Shown: piece by piece, positions 27,047 through 35,969 of the stretch
Numbering within the stretch: the stretch's first letter is position 1
Layout: the number at the start of each line of letters is the position of its first letter
Source: Bradyrhizobium sp. 149
GTDB lineage: Bacteria; Pseudomonadota; Alphaproteobacteria; Rhizobiales; Xanthobacteraceae
Reading direction: 5' to 3'
NCBI RefSeq assembly: GCF_023073915.1
Contig: NZ_JADPKK010000005.1
Coordinates: 124,001 to 188,000, forward strand
DNA length: 64,000 nucleotides
The notes under the pieces: model-generated
Database searches by the model: none
Seen by the model: only the letters and a program-made list of their open reading frames with translations
What the model was told of the DNA's origin: nothing
Made by a program: the position numbers and the translations under genes

Positions 27047-27832
27047 ATGGCAAAGGACAGTTTGTGCGCAATCGTGACGGGGTCCGCCTCCGGCCTGGGT
27101 GCTGCGACCGCGGAAATTCTCGCACGGAGCGGGGCGCGGCTCGTCATCAACTATTCATCGAGCCAGAAGGAAGCGGAGGCGACCGCGGAGCTTTGCCGCA
27201 AGGCGGGCTCACCGGAAGTTCTGGTCGCGCAGGGCGACGTTTCAAAGGATGACGATTGCCGCAAGATCGTTGCCGTAGCTAGCGGCTGGGGCCGGCTCGA
27301 CGTTCTCGTCAACAATGCCGGCACTACCAAGCATGTCGCCCATGCCGACCTCGATGGATTGTCGGCGGAGGATTTCCAGCGCCTGTACGGCGTCAACACC
27401 ATCGGCCCGTTCCAGATGGTACGTGCGGCGCGCAGCCTGCTCGAGGCCGGCGCGAAGGCCTCTGGGCGTCCGTCCGCCGTGGTCAACGTATCCTCGGTCG
27501 CCGGCATCAGCGGCATCGGTTCGTCGATCGCGTACGCCGCGAGCAAAGGCGCGCTCAACACCATGACGCTGTCACTGTCACGCGCGCTGGCGCCGCTGAT
27601 CCGCGTCAACACGGTATGTCCAGGCTATATCGACACCCCCTGGTTCACCAAGGGCCGCGGCGAGGCGGGCGCCAAGCAGGTGCGCGACAGCGTCGTGGCG
27701 AAGGTGCCGCTGAAGGTCGCATCATCGGCGGAAGACATCGCGCAGCTCGTCTGCTTCCTGGCGATGCCGGCCTCCAGCAACATGACCGGCGAGGTCGTGC
27801 GCATGGATGCCGGGATGCATTTGGTGACGTGA
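27047..27832 (+). CDS. Short-chain dehydrogenase/reductase (SDR)
   Basis: This 261-residue classical SDR has the cofactor motif TGSASGLGAATAE, LVNNAGTTKHV, the catalytic Ser in VVNVSSVAGISGIGSS, the YAASK tetrad with Tyr and Lys, and the C-terminal CFLAMPASSNMTGEVVRMDAGM. It probably acts as a 3-hydroxyacyl-CoA dehydrogenase or FabG-like reductase with NAD(P)H. The ATG has GGGGGAGG upstream (27031-27038). It is divergent from the acyl-CoA dehydrogenase run and likely serves the same pathway. Confidence 0.92.
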   Translation: MAKDSLCAIVTGSASGLGAATAEILARSGARLVINYSSSQKEAEATAELCRKAGSPEVLVAQGDVSKDDDCRKIVAVASGWGRLDVLVNNAGTTKHVAHADLDGLSAEDFQRLYGVNTIGPFQMVRAARSLLEAGAKASGRPSAVVNVSSVAGISGIGSSIAYAASKGALNTMTLSLSRALAPLIRVNTVCPGYIDTPWFTKGRGEAGAKQVRDSVVAKVPLKVASSAEDIAQLVCFLAMPASSNMTGEVVRMDAGMHLVT

Positions 27833-27834
27833 GC

Positions 27835-27922
27835 TCGTCATTGCGAGCGCAGCGAAGCAATCCAGAATCCTGCCGAGGAGACAGTCTGGATTGCTTCGTC
27901 GCAAGAGCTCCTCGCAATGACG
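27835..27922. repeat. Intergenic palindromic repeat, family A, copy 2
   Basis: CGTCATTGCGAGCGCAGCGA..GCAATCCAGA opposite TCTGGATTGCTTCG..GCAAGAGCTCCTCGCAATGACG. It lies between convergent genes. Confidence 0.85.
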
Positions 27923-27965
27923 GAGTGTGAGGGGCGGGCGTGCCTATATCTGAGCGGCGAAGCCG

Positions 27966-28238
27966 TCACCCCTTGATGACGCCGCTCGCCACCAGCCGGT
28001 GCCAGATGAACAGCACCACCACCGCGCCGATCGTGGCCATGATGAATCCGGCGCCTTGGTCGGGACTGTAGTGTCCGATCGCCTGGCCGACGAAGGTCGC
28101 GAGAAACGCGCCGGCGATGCCGAGGATGGTGGTGAGGATGAATCCGCTCGGATTGTTCGGTCCCGGCGCCAGCCAGCGCGCGATGAGGCCGGCGATGAAG
28201 CCGACGACGATGATCCACAACAAGCCACCCATGCTCAT
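27966..28238 (-). CDS. GlsB/YeaQ/YmgE family small membrane protein
   Basis: This 90-residue protein has three predicted transmembrane helices: GGLLWIIVVGFIAGLIARWL, a Gly-rich ILTTILGIAGAFLATFVGQAIG, and FIMATIGAVVVLFIWHRLV. The family was named transglycosylase-associated and is stress-linked, with no proven activity. It stands near another envelope gene in the same direction. Confidence 0.9.
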   Translation of the reverse strand: MSMGGLLWIIVVGFIAGLIARWLAPGPNNPSGFILTTILGIAGAFLATFVGQAIGHYSPDQGAGFIMATIGAVVVLFIWHRLVASGVIKG

Positions 28239-28264
28239 GTCCGTGCTCCCCTCTTTGACTAAAA

Positions 28265-28831
28265 TCAGATTCTGCCCGAGATCTCGTTCTCAGTCGGCAG
28301 CCGTCCGTCCGGCGTCAGATGATCGATCACCTTCGGCAGATACTGGCTGAGGCCCGAGAGCAACTCGTCGCGCGGCAGCCCGCTTTGGGCGGACAGGCTC
28401 TCGATCTGGTCGGCGCCGAGCGCGTTGGCGAGATCGCCCGGAGCGATCGGCTTGTTCTCGCCCTTGCCGACCCACGTACTGGCGGTGTCGCCATGGCCGC
28501 CCTGCTGGAGCTGGTTGAGGAGATCCCCGAGACCGCCGCTGAGCACGCTGCCGGCCGCACCGCCCGCGAGCAGGCCGCCAAGGCCGCCCTTGAGCAAATC
28601 GCCGAGGCCACCGCCGGCGCCGGCGTTGACCGGCGGCGGTGCGGGTGTCGGCGAGGGTTGCGGCGCAGTGCCGGATTGGTTGGCCGTCATGTGCTTGAAC
28701 GCCTTCCAGGCGAGCAGGCCAAGGAGCGCCATGGTCATCGGCGACATGCCGCCCGAGGACTTCTCGGAGCTTGGCGTGCTGGGGCCGCGCGGGCCGTTCT
28801 GCATGCCGTTGAGGACGTCGAGTAGACCCAT
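28265..28831 (-). CDS. YidB family (DUF937-like) protein
   Basis: From ATG 28831 the protein has 188 residues. It starts MGLLDVLNGMQNGPRG, contains a Gly/Leu-rich section (GGLGDLLKGGLGGLLAGGAAGSV and GGLGDLLNQLQQGG) and ends with a helical domain (IAPGDLANALGADQIESLSAQSGLPRDELLSGLSQYLPKVIDHLTPDGRLP) that defines the YidB family. Role unknown; cytoplasmic. A much longer frame upstream of 28831 is a shadow and lacks family residues. Confidence 0.88.
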   Translation of the reverse strand: MGLLDVLNGMQNGPRGPSTPSSEKSSGGMSPMTMALLGLLAWKAFKHMTANQSGTAPQPSPTPAPPPVNAGAGGGLGDLLKGGLGGLLAGGAAGSVLSGGLGDLLNQLQQGGHGDTASTWVGKGENKPIAPGDLANALGADQIESLSAQSGLPRDELLSGLSQYLPKVIDHLTPDGRLPTENEISGRI

Positions 28832-28996
28832 GGTGCTCTCCTTTGGCGTTCTCGTTGGCGAGTGCTCGCCGCTGATCGGCCCCCGGGCAAAAACATATGA
28901 GGCTCTCATGACGGTTACAAGGCGGATGCGCCGTGATGGGCAGCCGGCCTTGCCTCTGCTATCGAGGGCCGGACATTCAGGGAGCAAGGCGAGGTG

Positions 28997-29995
28997 ATGA
29001 CGGATCGACCGATCGTGGTGGCCGGCGCGGGCGCCATCGGATGTTTCGTCGGGGGCATGCTGGCGGCTGCTGGCCGCCGCGTCGCGCTGCTGGTGCGACC
29101 GCGGGTGAAGACCGAGATCGCGCGGTTCGGCCTGCTTTTGACCGATTTCGACGGCTCCGAGAAGAAGCTCAGCCCGGGCCAATTCGCGCTGTCGGAGGAT
29201 CCCGCGATCTTCCACAGCGCCGGTATCGTGCTGGTCACGGTGAAGAGCGCGGACACGGCGGCTATCGCGGACCAGATCGCGCAGCATGCGCCGCAGGACG
29301 CCGTCATCATCTCGCTGCAAAACGGCGTCGGCAATGTCGCGGTGCTGCGCGAGCGCCTCGGCGACCGCCGCGTGCTCGCCGGCATGGTGCCTTTCAACGT
29401 GGTCGGGATGGGCGAGGGCCGCTTCCACCGCTCGACCTCCGGCGACATTCATATCGGCGAGGACGAAGCGAACACGGCCGCAGCGCTATCGGTGCCGGGG
29501 CTCACCGTCCGCGCTAGCCGCGACATCACCGGCGTGCAATGGGGCAAGCTGATCATCAATTTGAACAACGCGCTCAGCGCCTTGTCCGATATGCCGCTCG
29601 CCGCGCAACTGGCGAGCCGCGACTGGCGAAAACTGTTCGCCGATCAGATGGCCGAAGGGCTGGCCGCGATGAAAGCCGCCGGCATCACACCGGTCTCGGC
29701 GACGCCGATCCCGTCGGCCTGGACGCCGACTTTGCTGAGACTGCCTGATCCGATTTTCAACCTGATCCTGGGAAGGACGATGAAGATCGATCCCGAGGCG
29801 CGTTCCTCGATGTGGCAGGATTTGAAGCAGGGCCGCAAGACCGAGATCGACTATCTCCAGGGCGCGATCATCGCGCTCGCCGAGCACAACAATGTCGACG
29901 TGCCGCTGTCGCGCCGCATTGTTGCGCTGATCAACGAGGCTGAGGCCGCGGGCAAGGGCCCGCCGCGGCTGACGCCGCAGCAGGTCCGCGGGTAG
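28997..29995 (+). CDS. Ketopantoate reductase (ApbA/PanE) family protein
   Basis: The protein of about 332 residues has an N-terminal NAD(P) fold (IVVAGAGAIGCFVGGMLAAAGRRVALLVRP), the LVTVKSADT and ISLQNGVGN segments, and the C-terminal helical domain with the catalytic-lysine region (QWGKLIINLNNALSALSD) and the SMWQDLKQGRKTEIDYLQG motif. Family members reduce 2-dehydropantoate to pantoate, but paralogues act on other 2-keto acids. A second paralogue is encoded at 41599-42573. Starts GTG 28994 or ATG 28997 are equivalent. Confidence 0.9.
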   Translation: MTDRPIVVAGAGAIGCFVGGMLAAAGRRVALLVRPRVKTEIARFGLLLTDFDGSEKKLSPGQFALSEDPAIFHSAGIVLVTVKSADTAAIADQIAQHAPQDAVIISLQNGVGNVAVLRERLGDRRVLAGMVPFNVVGMGEGRFHRSTSGDIHIGEDEANTAAALSVPGLTVRASRDITGVQWGKLIINLNNALSALSDMPLAAQLASRDWRKLFADQMAEGLAAMKAAGITPVSATPIPSAWTPTLLRLPDPIFNLILGRTMKIDPEARSSMWQDLKQGRKTEIDYLQGAIIALAEHNNVDVPLSRRIVALINEAEAAGKGPPRLTPQQVRG

Positions 29996-30032
29996 CTGCA
30001 TGAGTTCACCCCCGCCGACGGGAGAGAGTGCG

Positions 30033-30248
30033 ATGAAACTTTATTTGACGATCGGGATCGCACTTGCCGCCCTCTGCGGCGTCGTGACATTTGCCCAAGC
30101 AAGGCCGCCGACCGTCACGAATTCGCCCGGCTACGACGCGCGCCTGAAGGAGAGTCGTTCGCAATTGGGTAGTTCACCGACAATAACGGCGCCGGCGAAC
30201 GCACCGGCCGCGATTCCCAAGCGCAGCAAGAAGAAGCGGACGAACTGA
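30033..30248 (+). CDS. Small secreted hypothetical protein
   Basis: This 71-residue protein has a signal peptide (LTIGIALAALCGVVTFAQA) and a short polar mature part ending in a basic PKRSKKKRTN tail. The ATG is preceded by GGAGAGAG. I recognise no family. It follows the ketopantoate-reductase-like gene by about 37 bp. Confidence 0.6.
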   Translation: MKLYLTIGIALAALCGVVTFAQARPPTVTNSPGYDARLKESRSQLGSSPTITAPANAPAAIPKRSKKKRTN

Positions 30249-30275
30249 GGCGAGGACACGAATCTCCGTCCCAGT

Positions 30276-30357
30276 TCGTCATTGCGAGCGCAGCGAAGCA
30301 ATCCAGGCTGTCACCGCGGAGAGATGCTGGATTGCTTCGCTGCGCTCGCAATGACGG
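30276..30357. repeat. Intergenic palindromic repeat, family A, copy 3
   Basis: CGTCATTGCGAGCGCAGCGA..GCAATCCAG mirrored by CTGGATTGCTTCGCTGCGCTCGCAATGACG, between convergent genes. Confidence 0.88.
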
Positions 30358-30368
30358 CTGTGGCTAGC

Positions 30369-31001
30369 TCAGCCCTTCTTCGCGGGCTTGCTCGGCGTCG
30401 GGCTGAACAGCTTTTTCAGATCGTTCAAGCCATCCGACAGCCGCGGCCATTCGCAGGAGAACGAGCCCTTGGTGCAGGGCGCGCCCTTCGGCCGCGGCCT
30501 CGCGTCGCCGATGCCGGCCTGCTGGACCTTCGGCCGCTCGACCGGCACGGGCACGCGCTCGACCTCGGTTCGCAGTGCGACCCGCTGGAGCTGCTGCACC
30601 TGTTGTTCTTGCTGCTCGCGCTGCTGGCGCGCGGCGGCCTGGGCGGCTTCATTGCTGCGGCGCTGATTGGCGAGATAGGCGGTGTAGGATTCGTCGATCT
30701 TCTTCTGCTCCTCCGGCGTCGGATTGGGGCCGGCGATGTCGAAGCTGCGGTCCTGGAGGAAATCGTAATAGGAATAGCCGCCGCCAGCTTTGCGCCGGCC
30801 GGCGAATTTGGCGTTGCAGTCGGCAAGCGCAGCCGTCTTCTCGGTCTTCGTCGCGGCTTTCTCGGCGGCGTCGGCGCATGCCTCGAAGTCGACAGGCGCG
30901 CGCTTCCACCATTGCGCCTGCGCATGCGACCACGTCAGCAGGAAAAATCCTGCTGCGGCAACGACAAGCGCCGCACGACGCGATGCAACCACGTCCGACA
31001 T
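30369..31001 (-). CDS. Secreted hypothetical protein with coiled-coil
   Basis: This 210-residue protein has an N-terminal signal (AALVVAAAGFFLLTWSHAQAQ), a Cys-containing segment (FEACADAAEKAATKTEKTAALADCNAKFAG), the motif GGGYSYYDFLQDRSFDIAGPNPTPEEQKKIDESY, a Gln-rich coiled-coil (AARQQREQQEQQVQQLQ), and a C-terminal Cys pair (APCTKGSFSCEW). Probably periplasmic; function unknown. Confidence 0.75.
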   Translation of the reverse strand: MSDVVASRRAALVVAAAGFFLLTWSHAQAQWWKRAPVDFEACADAAEKAATKTEKTAALADCNAKFAGRRKAGGGYSYYDFLQDRSFDIAGPNPTPEEQKKIDESYTAYLANQRRSNEAAQAAARQQREQQEQQVQQLQRVALRTEVERVPVPVERPKVQQAGIGDARPRPKGAPCTKGSFSCEWPRLSDGLNDLKKLFSPTPSKPAKKG

Positions 31002-31209
31002 TCTACGAGAGCATTCCTTGCAAAACTCAACCCGAACTGAGTCGTGCTGATTTTTGCCCCTTTATCGCCGGCTTGTCACCCATGGAACTCGGGAATTTCA
31101 TGGCTGCGATGCTGACATTTTTTGCTTGACGTGGCGCAGGAGTCACAGCGTCACTCCATCCTGCGCTCGCCTCGCCGGCGACGCCAAGAAAACGAACTGG
31201 AAACGCCTG
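31002..31209. other. Divergent intergenic region
   Basis: No gene supported. It separates the divergent secreted protein and acyl-CoA synthetase genes and should hold both promoters. It contains a T-rich run (ACATTTTTTGCTTGACG, near 31117-31133). Confidence 0.4.
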
Positions 31210-32727
31210 ATGCTGCTGCCCTTGTCCGATGTGCCGCGCTGGTACGCCGAGCGCAAACCGCAAGGTACGATCGCCGTCCGTCACGGAGAGGACATGCTGA
31301 CATGGGACGCGCTCGAGCGCGGCGCCAACCGGCGCGCACGGGCGTTTGCGGCCAAGGGCGTCAAGCCCGGTGATTTCGTCGCGATCGGATTGCCCAACGG
31401 CAATGCGTTCTTCGAGACCTCCTTTGCGGTGTGGAAATGTGGCGCGACGCCGACCTCATTGTCATGGCGCCTGCCGCGCGGCGAAGCCGCCGCGGTGCTC
31501 GATATCCTGAAGCCCGCGCTGGTGGTCGGTGGCGAAGCCGACTGGAATGCGCCGAACCGTCTGCCCGCGGATTTCGTGCCGGAAGGATTTTCGGACGAGC
31601 CGCTCACCGCCCCGGTGGCGCGCTACTGGAAAGCCATGACCAGCGGCGGCTCGACCGGCCGGCCGAAGGTGATCCTCGATCATCAGCCGGCAGTGATCGA
31701 CACGGTCGCCGCGCCGCCGCTCAACATCCCGTTCGGGGTCTCGCTGCTCAATCCCGGTCCGCTCTACCACAATGCGCCGTTCATCGTGTCGCATTACGCG
31801 CTGTTCACCGGCGGCCAGCTCACCGGCCTCGTCAAGTTCGACGCCGAGGAGGCGCTGCGACAAATCGCGCGCGAGCGCGTGCAATGGGTCAATTTCGTGC
31901 CGACTATGATGCACCGGATCTGGGCGCTGCCGGAGCACGTGCGCAATGCCTACGATGTGTCGAGCCTGCAGACCGTCTTCCACATGGCAGCTCCGATGCC
32001 GCCCTGGCTCAAGGAGAACTGGATCGCCTGGCTCGGGCCTGAGCGGATCTGGGAGCTCTATGGCGGCACCGAGCGACAAGGCTCGTGCATCATCTCCGGC
32101 ACGGAATGGCTGACGCACAAGGGATCGGTCGGCAAGATCGGCGAGATGGCGCGCTTGCGCATCATCGGCGAGGACGGCAACGACGTCGCGCCGGGCGAGA
32201 GCGGCGAGATCTATTTCCTCAACAATGACGGCAATGACGCCACCTATCACTATCTCGGCGCCGCGCCGAAGCGCCGCGCCGACGGCTGGGAATCGCTTGG
32301 CGACATCGGCAGGCTGGATGCGGAAGGCTATCTCTATCTTGGTGACCGCCTCGCCGACATGGTGCTGCGCGGCGGCGCCAACATCTATCCCGCCGAGGTC
32401 GAAGCTGCCGTCTCCGCCTGTCCGGGTGTGCGTTCCTGTGTGGTGGTGGGGCTGCCAGATCCGGAATTGGGCCAGCGCGTACACGCCATCATCGAGCCGG
32501 AGAGCGATGCGGACGGTCAGACCATCGCCGACGGCATGGCGGATTTCCTCAAGGACGGGCTCAGCCGCTACAAGCATCCGGAGAGCTTTGAGATCGTCGC
32601 CGCCCCGCCGCGCGACGATTCCGGAAAAGTTCGCCGCACGCTGTTGCGCGACGAGCGCGCGGCCTGGATGAAGGAAGGGCACGCCTTCCGGATTTGGCCG
32701 GCGAAGGCGCGGGCGCACGCCGAGTAA
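31210..32727 (+). CDS. AMP-binding acyl-CoA synthetase/ligase
   Basis: From ATG 31210 the protein has 505 residues of the ANL superfamily. It shows the phosphate-binding loop TSGGSTGRPKV, the ELYGGTERQG motif, SLGDIGRLDAEGYLYLGDR with the invariant Asp, and VLRGGANIYPAEVE. The late catalytic-lysine segment reads RDDSGKVRRTLLRDE. It forms an acyl-AMP and then an acyl-CoA thioester. It leads a run of four plus-strand genes with an RraA-like protein, a cupin and a TctC-type binding protein, so the substrate may be an imported carboxylic acid (inference). Confidence 0.9.
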   Translation: MLLPLSDVPRWYAERKPQGTIAVRHGEDMLTWDALERGANRRARAFAAKGVKPGDFVAIGLPNGNAFFETSFAVWKCGATPTSLSWRLPRGEAAAVLDILKPALVVGGEADWNAPNRLPADFVPEGFSDEPLTAPVARYWKAMTSGGSTGRPKVILDHQPAVIDTVAAPPLNIPFGVSLLNPGPLYHNAPFIVSHYALFTGGQLTGLVKFDAEEALRQIARERVQWVNFVPTMMHRIWALPEHVRNAYDVSSLQTVFHMAAPMPPWLKENWIAWLGPERIWELYGGTERQGSCIISGTEWLTHKGSVGKIGEMARLRIIGEDGNDVAPGESGEIYFLNNDGNDATYHYLGAAPKRRADGWESLGDIGRLDAEGYLYLGDRLADMVLRGGANIYPAEVEAAVSACPGVRSCVVVGLPDPELGQRVHAIIEPESDADGQTIADGMADFLKDGLSRYKHPESFEIVAAPPRDDSGKVRRTLLRDERAAWMKEGHAFRIWPAKARAHAE

Positions 32728-32754
32728 GACAATTCACGGGAAGGACTGACGATC

Positions 32755-33393
32755 ATGACCATCACCATCGCTGCGAACTCTGTGCCGAAGCCGCCGGCCG
32801 AGATCATCGAGGGTTTTCGCGGTGCGCCGACCTCGGTCATCTCGGACAATCTCGCGCGGCTGCCGGGTGCCGTCGGGCTAAAGCCCTATCATCGCGGCGG
32901 CAAGCTGGTGGGCACGGCCTTCACGGTCCGCACCCGGCCCGGCGACAATCTCGCCATCCACCGCGCGCTCGAACTGGTCGGTCCGGGCGACGTCATCGTG
33001 GTCGATGGCGGCGGCGACGAGACGCGGGCGCTGGTCGGTGAGATCATGAAGAACATCGCGCAGTGGCGCAAAGCCGAAGGCTATGTGATCGACGGCGCGA
33101 TCCGCGACGTTGCGGCGTTCGCGGCCGACGACTTTCCCTGCTACGCCCGCGCGGTGATCCACTGCGGGCCCTACAAGAACGGCCCCGGCGAGATCAATTT
33201 GCCTGTTTCGATCGGCGGCAGCGTGATCTCGCCCGGCGACATCGTGGTCGGCGACGAGGACGGCGTGGTGGCGTTTCCCGCCGCCGGTGCCGCGGCGCTG
33301 CTGGAAGCCGTGCGGGCCCAGGTCGCGCGCGAGGAGGAGACGCTGAAGGCGATCCGCGAAGGCCGCTATCAGGGCTCGTATGGAAAATCCTGA
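32755..33393 (+). CDS. RraA-like / HMG aldolase family protein
   Basis: This 212-residue protein has the conserved blocks TSVISDNLARL, GTAFTVRTRPGDNLAIHRALELVGPGDVIVVDGGG, and YVIDGAIRDVAAFAADDFPCYAR with the Arg-Asp pair used for metal and pyruvate binding in 4-hydroxy-4-methyl-2-oxoglutarate aldolases, followed by VSPGDIVVGDEDGVV-like residues. The fold is shared with RraA, an RNase E inhibitor, but operon context with catabolic genes favours aldolase or decarboxylase activity. Confidence 0.88.
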   Translation: MTITIAANSVPKPPAEIIEGFRGAPTSVISDNLARLPGAVGLKPYHRGGKLVGTAFTVRTRPGDNLAIHRALELVGPGDVIVVDGGGDETRALVGEIMKNIAQWRKAEGYVIDGAIRDVAAFAADDFPCYARAVIHCGPYKNGPGEINLPVSIGGSVISPGDIVVGDEDGVVAFPAAGAAALLEAVRAQVAREEETLKAIREGRYQGSYGKS

Positions 33394-33420
33394 TCAGAGA
33401 AAAAAGAAGGGGAGGATGGC

Positions 33421-33792
33421 GTGAGCCAGAAAGAGGAATTCCACAATCTCGACGATACCGGCGACGGGCTGTTTCGCGAGCTCGCGGCAGGGGTGACCAC
33501 GCGCATCTTCTCCGGCGAGCAGGCGATGCTGTCGGTGGTGACGCTGGCGCCGCATGCGCAGGGTACGCTGCACCATCATCCCGAGGAGCAATGGGGCGTG
33601 CTGCTCGACGGCTCCGCGATCCGCGTCCAGGGCGACGAAGAGATTCCCGTGAAGAAGGGCGATTTCTGGCGCACGCCCGGTAATGTGCCGCATACCATGC
33701 GCGCCGGCCCCGACGGCGCCCGCGTGCTGGACATTTTTAGTCCACCGCGGCCAGAATACAGAAAAGCGGGGTCCGGTTTCGGGACGACTTAA
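33421..33792 (+). CDS. Cupin domain protein
   Basis: This 123-residue single-domain cupin has a metal-site motif (TLHHHPEEQWGVLLDG), a second motif (KKGDFWRTPGNVPHTM) and FSPPRPEY at the end. The start is GTG 33421 after GGGGAGG. It could be a small dioxygenase, isomerase or ligand sensor. It is part of the 31.2-34.8 kb operon. Confidence 0.85.
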   Translation: MSQKEEFHNLDDTGDGLFRELAAGVTTRIFSGEQAMLSVVTLAPHAQGTLHHHPEEQWGVLLDGSAIRVQGDEEIPVKKGDFWRTPGNVPHTMRAGPDGARVLDIFSPPRPEYRKAGSGFGTT

Positions 33793-33843
33793 AGCGCTCA
33801 CAAGCAAAAAAGCAAAGCGCGAAGGCAAAACAGGGAGGACAAT

Positions 33844-34800
33844 ATGACGATCACACGACGGGCGCTGCTGGCCGCGCCCGCCATCCTCGCGATGGCACCG
33901 GCAAGCGCACAGGCCTCAAAAATCACGCTGGTGGTGCCGTTTCCGCCCGGCGGATCGACCGATGCGATGGCGCGGCTGCTCCAGAGCCATCTGCAAACCA
34001 AGCTCAACCGCATCGTCATTGTCGAGAACAAGTCGGGCGCCGCCGGCGCGCTCGGCGCGGCGCAGGTCGCCAAGAGTCCGCCTGACGGCTCCACGTTCCT
34101 GGTCACCTTCGATTCTCACGCGGTGATCCCTTCCATCCTCGACAAGCCGCCCGTTGATGTCGAGCGCGAGCTGATGCCGGTGTTGCTGGTCGGCACCGCG
34201 CCCTACGTGATCGCGGCCGGTGCGGGCCGTCCCTACAAGAGCTTTGCCGACGTGGTGGCGGCCTGCAAGGCGACGCCCGGCGCGGTGAAATATGCCTCCG
34301 TCGGCATCGGCACGCTCGGCCATCTCGCCATGACCGTGCTCGGCAACAAGGCCGGCGTCGAGATCATGCACGTGCCCTATCGCGGCGGCGGCCCCGCGAT
34401 GAACGACGTGCTCGGCGGCCATGTCGACCTGATCGCGGGATCGGCGGCGCTGGTGGCAGCCCAGCTCGGCACCAACATGCTGCGTCCGATCCTGCAACTC
34501 GGCCGCGAGCGGCTGCCGGGCCTGCCGGATACGCCGACCGCGATCGAGGCGGGCTTTCCGGATTTCGAGACGCTGGCATGGTGGGGCATCTTCGCGCCCA
34601 CGGGTACGCCGCCGGACATCGTCGCAGGCCTCGCGACGGCGTCCAAGGAGATCCTGAGCGAGCCCGCGACCGCTGCGCAGCTCAAGGAGACGCAGCAGAT
34701 GACGCTGCTGCTCGAGGACGGTCCTGCGTTCAAGACCTTCTTCGACAAGCAGGTCGCCATTTGGGGCAAGGTGGTGAAGGACAACAATATCAGGGCGTGA
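33844..34800 (+). CDS. Tripartite tricarboxylate transporter substrate-binding protein (TctC/Bug family)
   Basis: This 318-residue periplasmic protein has a signal (RRALLAAPAILAMAPASAQA, Tat-like RR) and Bug-family signatures: ITLVVPFPPGGSTDAMAR, VIVENKSGAAGALGAAQVAKSPPDGSTFL, GHLAMTVLGNKAGVEIMHVPYRGGGPAMNDVLGGHVDL. It captures a carboxylic acid for a TctAB membrane pair that is not in this window. It is the last gene of the operon. Confidence 0.92.
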   Translation: MTITRRALLAAPAILAMAPASAQASKITLVVPFPPGGSTDAMARLLQSHLQTKLNRIVIVENKSGAAGALGAAQVAKSPPDGSTFLVTFDSHAVIPSILDKPPVDVERELMPVLLVGTAPYVIAAGAGRPYKSFADVVAACKATPGAVKYASVGIGTLGHLAMTVLGNKAGVEIMHVPYRGGGPAMNDVLGGHVDLIAGSAALVAAQLGTNMLRPILQLGRERLPGLPDTPTAIEAGFPDFETLAWWGIFAPTGTPPDIVAGLATASKEILSEPATAAQLKETQQMTLLLEDGPAFKTFFDKQVAIWGKVVKDNNIRA

Positions 34801-34897
34801 GGAGGTCAACAGCCCTCCGCAATGAGCAGGGCGGAGGGCTTCCGGTCCCGCCGCTGCTTTGATATGAAGCTCCGGTAACCCGCTCTGCGGGTTCCGC

Positions 34898-34974
34898 GGT
34901 CCCGTAGCTCAGCCGGATAGAGCGACGGTTTCCTAAACCGTAGGTCGGAAGTTCGAGTCTTCCCGGGATCGCCA
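34898..34974 (+). tRNA. tRNA-Arg (anticodon CCT)
   Basis: A 77-nt cloverleaf with encoded CCA. The acceptor stem GGTCCCG pairs with CGGGATC, the D-arm holds GTAGCTCAGCCGGATAGAGC, the anticodon stem-loop is ACGGT-TTCCTAA-ACCGT (anticodon CCT), and the T-arm contains GTTCGAGTC. The discriminator is G. It reads the rare AGG codon. Confidence 0.97.
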
Positions 34975-35202
34975 GCTTTTCGATGACTTAGCTTTATGCC
35001 GCCAGGGGCGAGCGCGGTGGTTTCGCAACGCCACGTATCATGAGCTGATTGATCAGCAGCCTCCCAAGGACATTGGTCACAACCATATTGCTTTGGGAGA
35101 CTGGCAACAGCAACGCGCCGGCAATTCGGGCCGTGCGTCGTCAGCGATCTCAGGGATTCCCAAAGTGCCGGCGAGCACGGCTCGAAGATGTCAGGCATCG
35201 AG
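34975..35202. other. Region after tRNA-Arg, no gene seen
   Basis: No supported gene or integrase. A TGAGCTGATTGATCAGC-like small dyad is present near 35040-35056. Such tRNA 3' ends are common integration sites, but I see no duplicated tRNA end here. Confidence 0.4.
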
Positions 35203-35661
35203 CTATGGGCAGGGGTGCCGCTTGCCATCGTAGCCGAGATACGTTCCCGAAGCCGGGTCGTAAGAGCGATATTTTTGTTCGCAATAGGACCAGCCATCAG
35301 CAGAGTCGTCGTAATCGCCGTAGAGTCCGTCGTCGCCATAGTAAGGCAAGCCCGAATAGCCGCCCAATGCGAAGGCACCGCCAAGGCCAAGACCCCCGCC
35401 GTAAGCCCATGCGTGGCGGTAGCGATGCCCGAACCCGGCATGATGAAATCGACCGCCATGGAAGCCGCCGGCGGCCCGGAAATGACCAACGCCGCCGTGG
35501 AAGCCTCCGCCGCCTCCGAAGTGCCCACCGCCGTGAAATCCGCCGCCACCTCCGAAATGTCCACCACCGCCGCCATGTCCACCACCGCGCGCAGAGGCAG
35601 TCGCTCCCGGCGCCAAGGCTGCGCAAAGTGCGATCACGCCAAGCAATTTCAGTCGTTTCAT
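35203..35661 (-). CDS. BA14K-like secreted protein with Gly/His-rich repeats
   Basis: This 152-residue protein has a signal peptide (LLGVIALCAALAPGATASA), then repeats of GGGHFGGGGGFHGG type (about 25-75), a Tyr/Gly-rich section, and a C-terminal motif YCEQKYRSYDPASGTYLGYDGKRHPCP-like typical of the BA14K immunoreactive protein family of rhizobiales. The last part is the most informative. Likely cell-surface or periplasmic. Confidence 0.85.
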   Translation of the reverse strand: MKRLKLLGVIALCAALAPGATASARGGGHGGGGGHFGGGGGFHGGGHFGGGGGFHGGVGHFRAAGGFHGGRFHHAGFGHRYRHAWAYGGGLGLGGAFALGGYSGLPYYGDDGLYGDYDDSADGWSYCEQKYRSYDPASGTYLGYDGKRHPCP

Positions 35662-35969
35662 TGTTTTTCTCCAGCTACGTGATGTCGGCCACGTCTCAGC
35701 CTTTGCCGGACACTCATTGGCCCGAGAACTGCCGACGCCTCCATGTTTGCCGGATGCGCTCTCGCCGTCTTTTCAATAGGCCGCGGATGTTTCCGCTTCG
35801 CACGTGAAGTCGGAAGCCGAAAGAGCAAGTCCGAGGTCGTCGATTTTGTGATGGGCAAGCGTCGCTGTTTGCCGCGCTTGTCGGCGCAAAAATTGCTAGA
35901 AGCGAAAGACTTCCTTCCTGGGCTCGCCGACATGCCGGCCACTCCCCACTATCCCATCCGGAGACGACA
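35662..35969. other. Divergent intergenic region
   Basis: No gene supported. Promoters of the BA14K-like gene and the amidohydrolase gene should lie in this 308-bp stretch. Short frames here have no recognisable product. Confidence 0.4.

Noticed and set aside
34898..35202. tRNA-Arg as attachment site of a genomic island
   Set aside because: No integrase and no second copy of the tRNA 3' end are visible in the following sequence, and downstream genes have native base use.
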